A DNA stretch of 64,000 nucleotides, taken from the NCBI GenBank assembly GCA_947561715.1, contig OX387197.1, positions 11,653,001-11,717,000 on the forward strand. The letters run 5' to 3'. The DNA is from Ascidia mentula. Its lineage: Eukaryota; Chordata; Ascidiacea; Phlebobranchia; Ascidiidae. Both the position numbers and the translations under genes were made by a program. Shown here one piece after another: positions 42,101 through 51,100 of the stretch (position 1 is its first letter; each line of letters opens with the position of its first letter). The notes beneath the pieces were generated by a model that saw only the letters and a program-made list of their open reading frames with translations, searched no databases and was not told where the DNA came from.

Positions 42101-45100
42101 CCAAACAATAACGATAAGATACCTCGGCGTCTTCAACTGCGTCCCATTCGATGGCAACAGTTGTTTCATTCACGAAACGACGCGATAATCCCGTTGGGGT
42201 ATTTGGAGCTATGTTGGTGATGTTAAACCTGGCAAGGTCCGACGTTTTGGGACCACTTTGAGTCAAGATATACACGTAGTATCTGCAAAGTGAACCCATG
42301 TATAAGTTTTTACCGTGAATAAACAAAAGCAGTGAATACGTATTGGCTGCTTACTCTCCAATTGGGTTGACAGAGAACACGGCACTGTAAAACGATTTAA
42401 CAACGGTGGCGTTGACAAGGATTTGTCCAACTACTTCTGTGGTCCTTTTGTTTGTAAGTATAACGACGTAGGCAGTGGATCCTCCGGCAGCTCGTGGGAA
42501 AGTGATGTTTATCCCCCCTTCAACTGGGATATCAACCATGGAGGTGACGGCAACAGGACCTTCGTAAATATCACCAGTTCACAAATGCTATTTCGCAATT
42601 AAACCAGTTACAAACTGCAAAAAAATACGTACGAGTCCAAAACTCAACAGGCTCGGAAAATTTTCCACTTAATCCTCTCACAGATTGGATGCGAGCGTAG
42701 TAACGTGTCCCAGAAATTAAACCAATCAGTTCCTGTTGATTGTAGCTCACCACTATCTCGTAAATATCATCCAGGCTTGTATACAACTGCAAAGAAGATA
42801 ACATGTCACAACTTAAAACAAAACATAAATTTCCATCGATAAAGTGGCAGGAGTTCCCAATCCTGTATGGCTACGAACCGTTTTAACGAAGAGAGTATTT
42901 TTACGGTCTTCAAGATGTTCTAGATAAATACTTCACACAATTGATGGATGCAAAGTGAACGTAAGTTACCCACTATCCATAACGCTGTACCAATGAGAGG
43001 CAAAAAAAAATATCTGACAGTTATTGGTGGCTGGAATAACTTTGGAACCTGTATTTGTTGCTGATTGCATGCGATGCTGGAGTTTTCTGTGCGGACCGGT
43101 TACCAATGTCTCACGGACCGGTACCAGAAAGCGGCTGGTGGTTGGGGATCTGTATCTGGTTTAAACCAGTGATACTCGAACTACGTTTTGCGTAATAGTA
43201 CCGGTAGGCCAATAGTCGACTGCCTGAACGCGGCCAGTTGATTAATATTTGAATATAATTTCCTTTCAAGCAAAATACAGTTTATTTTATTCCAAACTAA
43301 AATATTCTCCAGGTGCACGTTATGGAGAATAGCCGCGATAGTAATCTACAATACATAGTTTAAGTAGCACTGGTTCAGACTGGCCACAAAAACAGTCAAA
43401 TGATACAATTTTAATAATAATCAACTTTAAAAATAGGAATTCCTTCCTTATCGTACTTGAAAATTTATCGACTTCAGTTTTACCTGCAGGCGATATTCCA
43501 CAACATCAGATATATGTCTCCAGCGTGCATAGGCCGCAGTGTCAGAGATGACAACAATTTTCAAGTCCGGTGGGCTATAGATCACTGTTAGAAAAAAAGT
43601 TGACTTTACGATCAAGCTTACAGTTGTGGGTAAAAATAATGTGTTTCATAAAGCCGATAATGAAGTTTTAAGGAAAAGGATCACAAGTTGTGAACCTGGA
43701 CAAACGAAATTGTCTTGGATGTAGCTGAGCACGTTGGTCGTGATGCTGGTTTTGTTTTGATTGATCAGACTGACACTCTGGTTTGATGGTACAGGATCAG
43801 CCAATTTCATATCAAAGTATACTTGCAGCCAAGTCGCCAGGTTGGTACGAGCGGTTTCCTGTCAGGTTATGATACAGTGCGTAATGATTACAATCCAGTG
43901 ATATTTGCGGTTATTTGGTCTTACCCCGATTGTAAAAGCGTAAAACTGTGCTCTTTTGTAGTCCAATTTTTTGGCGGCCTCTATGTACTGTTCAGGAGAA
44001 TCAGCGGGGGCATGGGCCAACATTATAATAACTTGGAGACCCGCGTCGATTCTGCTTCCAGCGCTTGCCACCACAATATCCGTGTTTATTTTTTCGAATA
44101 CTGCAGAACAAAAAACGTAGTTGGAATTACCCAAGTGCAAAAATGAAAACAAATTCATGTTCAATACTTACCACTGCCAAGCATTACGTCAGATGATGTG
44201 GGATTGTATTCTAATCTGTTTATTCTCTCCAGCAGAGTTTGCTTGTCACTTCCCTCAGTGAGTGTGATCACGTTTTGCGAACGGCGGTCGAACGGGACAA
44301 CAGCAACCTACATGGAACGTTAATTACACCCACAAATTATGATTGTGGTAAAATTCAAGCTCAGTTAACGTTACGGCGCAACGCTTCTGAATATTACAAA
44401 CTAGTTTTTATACCCTCATAGCTTGGTCTCCGATCTCGCTTGACTCAACGAACAAGCGGACAATATCAACAAACTCAAGGAAAAGATCGACTGTAACTCC
44501 TGAACTCGAGTCGAGAGCAAAAACAACATCAGTTTTGGTGTAGTTCGTCTTGCAGTAGTTTACTGAAATTGTTATGAATGGAAAGATTAATTTAAGGTCT
44601 TGACTGAAAAAGGTGACAGGAAACTGCATAACGTTGGTTACCTGGACAAACCGACTGCTCTAAGTGTGATGCCAGCTCTGCGTGCACTTGTTGGAAACCG
44701 CTTATGTGAAATGTCTCTCCCATTCCACCAGCTATCTCTTGTAATTCAGCCTCACCAACATTTGACGATATTCCAACGACAATGACGTCATCGGCAACCT
44801 GGATTTATTGAGACTATGTTCAATATTTCCTTATACACAGAGCGAAAGCGTTTATCATTAAGCAAGCTCTTCAACGGTTCGCTTTTTATTAACCAAAGTC
44901 CTTCGACGAGTTACAGATTGAGTACACCAAGGCGATATTGTTATCACGAGAGTTTAGTGGTTCCAAACCCGCGGCATACGCAGTCGCAGAAGCATTTCAT
45001 TCGGACTCGATGTTTGTGTTTGACGAAAACTGAATTGAGTTATTCACACTAGTAGTCCACGTACCGAATGGATGGCGGTTGCTCCAGCTGTAACATTATC

Positions 45101-48100
45101 AGCGCTTCGTCCGTCAGTGATGACAATGACGTGAAGCTCTTTGTTCATCCGTCGACCCGCTTCACTACTAAATGCGTTTTCAGCGACATATTGCAAAGCT
45201 GTCAAAAATAAAGTTGCCCATTAAATCTTTTCCTGACGAAAAGAAAAACGAATTAGTATTAAATGTGTGAATACTATACCGTGGCCCGTCCAGGTTCCAG
45301 TGCCAACGTATTCAACGCCATTAATTGCTTCTATGACTTGATCGGTTGTATTGTAGGTGTTCAAATTGAAAATTATATCAACAGTCCTCGAATATCGAGC
45401 AAGGCCGATCTAGCACAAAACGTGCAAAAATTATCTTATCTGTGGATCAACTCAGAAAAGAAGCAGGATTGTGCAAACGTTTGAACGGCGTGCATCGGTT
45501 ACGTAAAAAACATTAACGTCAAAAACAGTAATAATCGTAACCTGAGTTTTTTGTGGCCCGATTTCCATTTCTTTGATGAGGTCAATGAGAGATTGTTTTA
45601 TTTCGTCAAAATTTTCTCTTTGTATGCTGGAGCTGCTTTCAATTAGAATAAAAATATCCGCTGAAACACGACGACATTGCGGGGGAACATACTCGACCAC
45701 CTGAAATTAATCAATAGTTTCCATCAATATCCCCACGCATTTCAATGTTGAAAGTATTCAATTGAATCTTTCTGCGTCAACGACGATCATCTTTTGTGTT
45801 ATTTTCACAAGATTGCCTTGTAGTCGCAAGATTTATTCTGTTTGTGTCCAAGAGGACAATAGGGTTATGTGCGTCAATCCAAATTACACACACCAATAAT
45901 AAGGCCCGCCAAGAAGAATATTCTTTCCCAGGAAGTTTCGTATCCTGACAAAAGCAGCTTACCGTAGAAGATGAGGTTGCTTCGGCATCGTGTTCATACA
46001 ACGAAACGCAAACTGTCTCATCACCGTGTTGGGCCTCGTAAAATCCACTTGAACAGTGACAAGTATAACCGCCAGGTATGTTCAGGCATTCAGAAAACGC
46101 GGGGCACGATCGGTTAGACTTGCACTCATCGCATTCTGCAAGATACCAAATCCGATTATAAGCGCATGTAAACAGTCATGATTTAAAATATTTCGAGAGC
46201 TTGCCAAATATTGGGTAATTATGAAATAATATATTCGTTCTAACAGCTATAGAATTTATTATAGTCATTCAAACTTATCGTTATGACTAAGTTACCTTCA
46301 AACGAAATGCTATTAGGTCGGAGATTGGTCAGAAACTCGTCTGTGAACGATTGATCCTGCACTGCTTGATGTAATCGATAAATCCACTCATTTAATTCCT
46401 TTTCACCTAAAAGTAAAATTCACGTAAAAAACTAAATGTAATAGAAATGTTACAATGAAAATAGTTCTCCACATTACCCAAAGTAGCATTCGGTGTATCC
46501 ACGAATACTTGTACGGAAAGCATGTTTACGTCGTCAAATTCTTGTAGATTTAGGTCGTTTACAGCGATATTGGCCTCGGCAAGGAAGTTTTTCAGGAAAA
46601 CTGAATAAAGCTGCGAACAGAAACCACTCCGAACATGAAACAATAGTTTATGTTATATAATTTGAATGGTGTAACGATCCGAGACCACAATTGTTTAGAT
46701 TAAGGAGTGATTTTATGAATATATTGCAATTAGATTTTTGTATGACTAAAAAGCGACGTCACTGAACTGTTGAATCAGTTTTGAAATCCAAAACACAAAG
46801 GGGCGGGAATAGCTAAAATATATTTTCAAAAACAAACCATTTTTTGAGCATCATCAGCCATAATTTGTTGTTGTATGACGTCGTTGTTCCACTCGACATC
46901 AAGAAGGAAACTTCCATGAAAGCAAACTCCCACTAAAAACATGATATTAGTGTGAAATACTGTAAAGGTCGTATCCAATATCGCTATAGAATCCTTACTC
47001 GGTCGGTCGGATGTTGCGACGGTAACTTCGCTTCCAGATTCTAAACATAAAAGAAATAATTGTGTTAATTAGTGCTGGATAACATCATTGACATTACTAC
47101 ACCTTTAACCATGCGATCATAGGGTACCAAGTAGAAAACCCGTCATAGCGGTACATTACGCTCAATTACCTGTTGTGTTTCCGATGATTGAAGTCGAAAA
47201 TTCGCCCGCGCCTATCCCATTTACAGCCGCAACCTGGACGCTGTACTGAGACGAAGCCCTTAAGCCGATGATTGTTGCTGTAGTTTCAATGTACGAGACC
47301 TAATAAAAGCACATGCATGTAACGTTAACATGTTTTTTTCAATTCCAACTGTCGAATTTACCAAAACATAGTAAAGTGCACCGCAACTACTCGGTTGTTC
47401 GTGTGTTTTGCAGCTTGCAGACGTTTCACTGTATTGTACAACGTAACTTCTAATATGACCCATGGGCGACAACGGAAAACTCCAAAAAATTTCCAAAGCG
47501 TTTGAAGTTGTCTTGATAATTTTTACATCAAGAGGCGGGGAAGACACTGCAACACACAAACAGATTCAATTGAATTTTATTTGTTGACCCCCATCCGAAC
47601 TTGGTGATCCACCGCTTGTACACATTACCCCCATCGGATGTTGTCATTTCACACCACTCTACTGCATTGTAGATGCCTCCAATACTGTGGATAACTCTGA
47701 CAGCTGTTCGATAACGAGTGGCAGCACGAAGACCGCTTATATTGTAAATTGTGACGTCCCTTCCAACAGCAATATATTGCAACGAGGAAACTTCATCCTA
47801 AGCAATTCAAGAATTGGGAAATGATAGAAAAGTGGCAGTGAATTTGTTTCAAACTAAATTACCTGCAAATTGTCGAGTTTGTCAGTGTATGTGTCGAAGC
47901 TGCGGTGGTATGTGCTGAGTTCGTTGCGTAAGGTACTGTTCAACTCATCAGCATGCATCCATGTCAATATATACTATAAAAGAATGCACAAGTAAATTAT
48001 GGAATAAGTTTTATTACATCCCTAGTCACTGATAAAAATGTAATCTGAAAACTTTTCGGCCGTTTTTGTAATTTTGATAGCAGCAGAAAGCAGACTTAAG

Positions 48101-51100
48101 GATAAAACTAACTTTTCAAATATGCACCACATAATGTCAGGGCACAAATACATAACCCACCAAATGTTGAAAAATTTACATAAACGAGGTGCAACTTAAG
48201 TGCTTGTCAAGTATGTCATACTGTATATGTGCAACTTGTGAGAACGATGCGAAAATGTCGGCCGATTTACACCGGTTCCCAAATAACCACATTCATACCT
48301 GTGATATGACAGGGGTGTTTCTCCATCTTTGTGTAACATTCCACTGCATTTCTATCGAACCTCTTGCTGATTCCGCGCATTTAAACCCAGTGAACTGGAC
48401 AAACGCTACAGTGCGAACAAGCAAAAGATGAAAACCTATTTTATTTATAACAGCATATGTACATAACGATTAACTTACGGACACAAATCGTCCCAGAACC
48501 CACGAAATAATCATTGCAAGTACAAGTGTACGATCCCGGCGAATTGCTGCAGGTTGCATTTGAATCGCAAGGGTTATTTTCACATTCGTTAACATCTGAA
48601 ATATGGCACATAATGTAGTCTCCGTAGACACTATAATATGTTACGTTATCATTTGCAAATCTATTTAGATACATAGGCCTACACACAAGAATTATAACTT
48701 TCCATACCTTGACATATAGGCGATGGCAAGTCAAACGTGTAATTTTGTAGACACGTTATCACAGAACTGCCGACCAGTGTGAAGCCAAGATTGCACTCGA
48801 AGCTCACTTCTTTTCCCGCAGACACATTGCCTCCTTCCACTACGCCGTTTTCAATCAAGCCGGAATGAATGCAACGCACTGAAGCAGTAAAGGACAATTG
48901 AGTGTGGTGCATAGACTACACAAGTGATGCTGATGTCACAAAACACAAAAATGACGTTTAAATAAAACAGTTTCTCTGCATGTTGATCACCTTTATGTCA
49001 CTTCAAGCCACATAATAACACAAGTTTCTGAACTCCATTGCCTTAGGCGCTGATGAAAGCTATGTGCACGGTGCACAAGAAGGTGAGCCAAACAAAGTTA
49101 TAAAAGTAAAAAGTGCAAAACAGAAGACTAAATTGTTTTTATCATGCAATCAAGTGAGTTTATTCGCAACTGCCAATAATCTCAGTATTTGAGTGTAAGT
49201 TACTACTGACAACATCAAAGCATACAACAAATATAATGCATAACAGTGTACAACTACGCAAGTTTTATGTCACCTTTGGGGTTGAATTTTGTCTATTTAA
49301 TGAATTTCAATGTTTTGAGCAATAACGAGTTTATGTGAAGCAAAACTTTGTGGTGACTTTATTAATGCAGCAACACTAATTGTCTGTTTTGGTACTAGTT
49401 AACATTACAACAATAATAACAGTCGTACGTTGCCTGTAACTACTTTTGTTTTATGCAATGGTCTATCCGTTTTAAAGCAACAACGAAAGTGATAACGCTA
49501 CTGTATTATTTCTGTGATAACGTTGCGACTAATGTTTCGCACAGCTGCGTCAAACCACCGCAACTTACAGAAATCATTTTGTAACGATAAAACCGTGAGT
49601 CGCCTTTTGATCGAATGGTTTCGCAAAATTGTCTTTCATGTCGGGTCTCGCGCAGCGGGAGGTCAAACACCCGCAAACATTTACGAACGTTTGTAAATTC
49701 ACATACATTGCGTAAATGTCGGTCGACACACACTTCAACGTTTTAATAAAACTAAATAACAATCATCAGTATCCACTATCATGTCCAATCGCAATTTTAC
49801 GGCTTGTGCACCACATATTTGGAAAGTAATTATTTCGCGTTCAACATATTTCCTTTTCATAAATTGTTACTGATGCTGCCAGGCATATTTATTGCTGAAT
49901 ACTGCTCTTGTGGCAAACTAAATATAAAAATAATAATGTTTGCCAGAAGGGGAGTATTCAGCAATATTTCCTATTCATTCAAACTCATTGTCATGCATTA
50001 GCAACATATGAAACCAAGAATAAGAATTACCTTGCGGCATTGGCGAGCGATCTTCTTTGAGGAGGTGATGAATCGATGCAATTAGTACAAAAGTTTATTA
50101 GTTAGATGTGACAACAATCGGTCGGAAAATTGTTGTCCTACATTGGTGTGTGAAAAAAAGTGCGGAAAAAAGTGATGCTGGTGTCATGCATACTACAATG
50201 ACGTCAACACGTGGTTAAAGAAGTGTAAACAAAAAACTTCAGTCGTTTATTGTTTGGAAATAAACATGTTGTACCGTAAACTTTCTGCACTTAAATCATG
50301 AACCATTATCAGACTTTACAATAAACTAAATGAGATGGTATGTTTACAATTACAACTTTGTGCATAAAACCTGCTTACTTTCGCAAAGTATTCCATCACC
50401 AAACATTCCAGGAGGACATGAATCACATTTGAATCCAACACCTGGTGCCTTTACATCAAAACACTTGACCCCCGGAAAACATGGGTTTCCAGCGCAACCA
50501 TTCTTATCTTCAGTACACAGACTTCCCGCCCAAGCTGGACTACAGTCGCAGCCCACCAGCTAAACCAAAACACGTGTTTTTGTAAAACGCCACAAAAAGC
50601 TTTGTTGCGCCATAATTGCATGTGACCTCTGTGTTTGTCGGTGCTTCCGTTACAGCATAAGGGAGTCGCAACTCGAGTCTGTCACGCCCTTTCTTTACTT
50701 TCAATACAAAGTGTACTCGGCAGTTGTAAAATTTTAACCCTTCTTGCGATAATTATAACAGTTTATACTAATACTTTTTTCTGTTATAGTATAAATGTCC
50801 GTTCAGGGCCCTTGAGAATATCAAACATTTCTTGGGAGGATCACACACGATTGTTTTGGAGGGTTCAAGCCTATGCGGCATAACTTCCTCGGTTTAACAG
50901 CAAACCATCCATGCATTACATTCGTCTGGACTACTCTTTTAGGTCTGTGTACTCACGTAAAGTCTCCCAGTGCTGATGTTGACATTTTCGTATATGCAAA
51001 GACCTCCGTTCTTGCAACCACATATTTGCCATTCAGGCCACCAAACACTTTCTCCGCCTCTCCCGTCGGTGACCACAAACGCGACTCGGACAAGTGATGA

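Noticed and set aside
49506..49762. Small frames on both strands in intron 4
   Set aside because: No phase-compatible splice sites and no recognisable domain.
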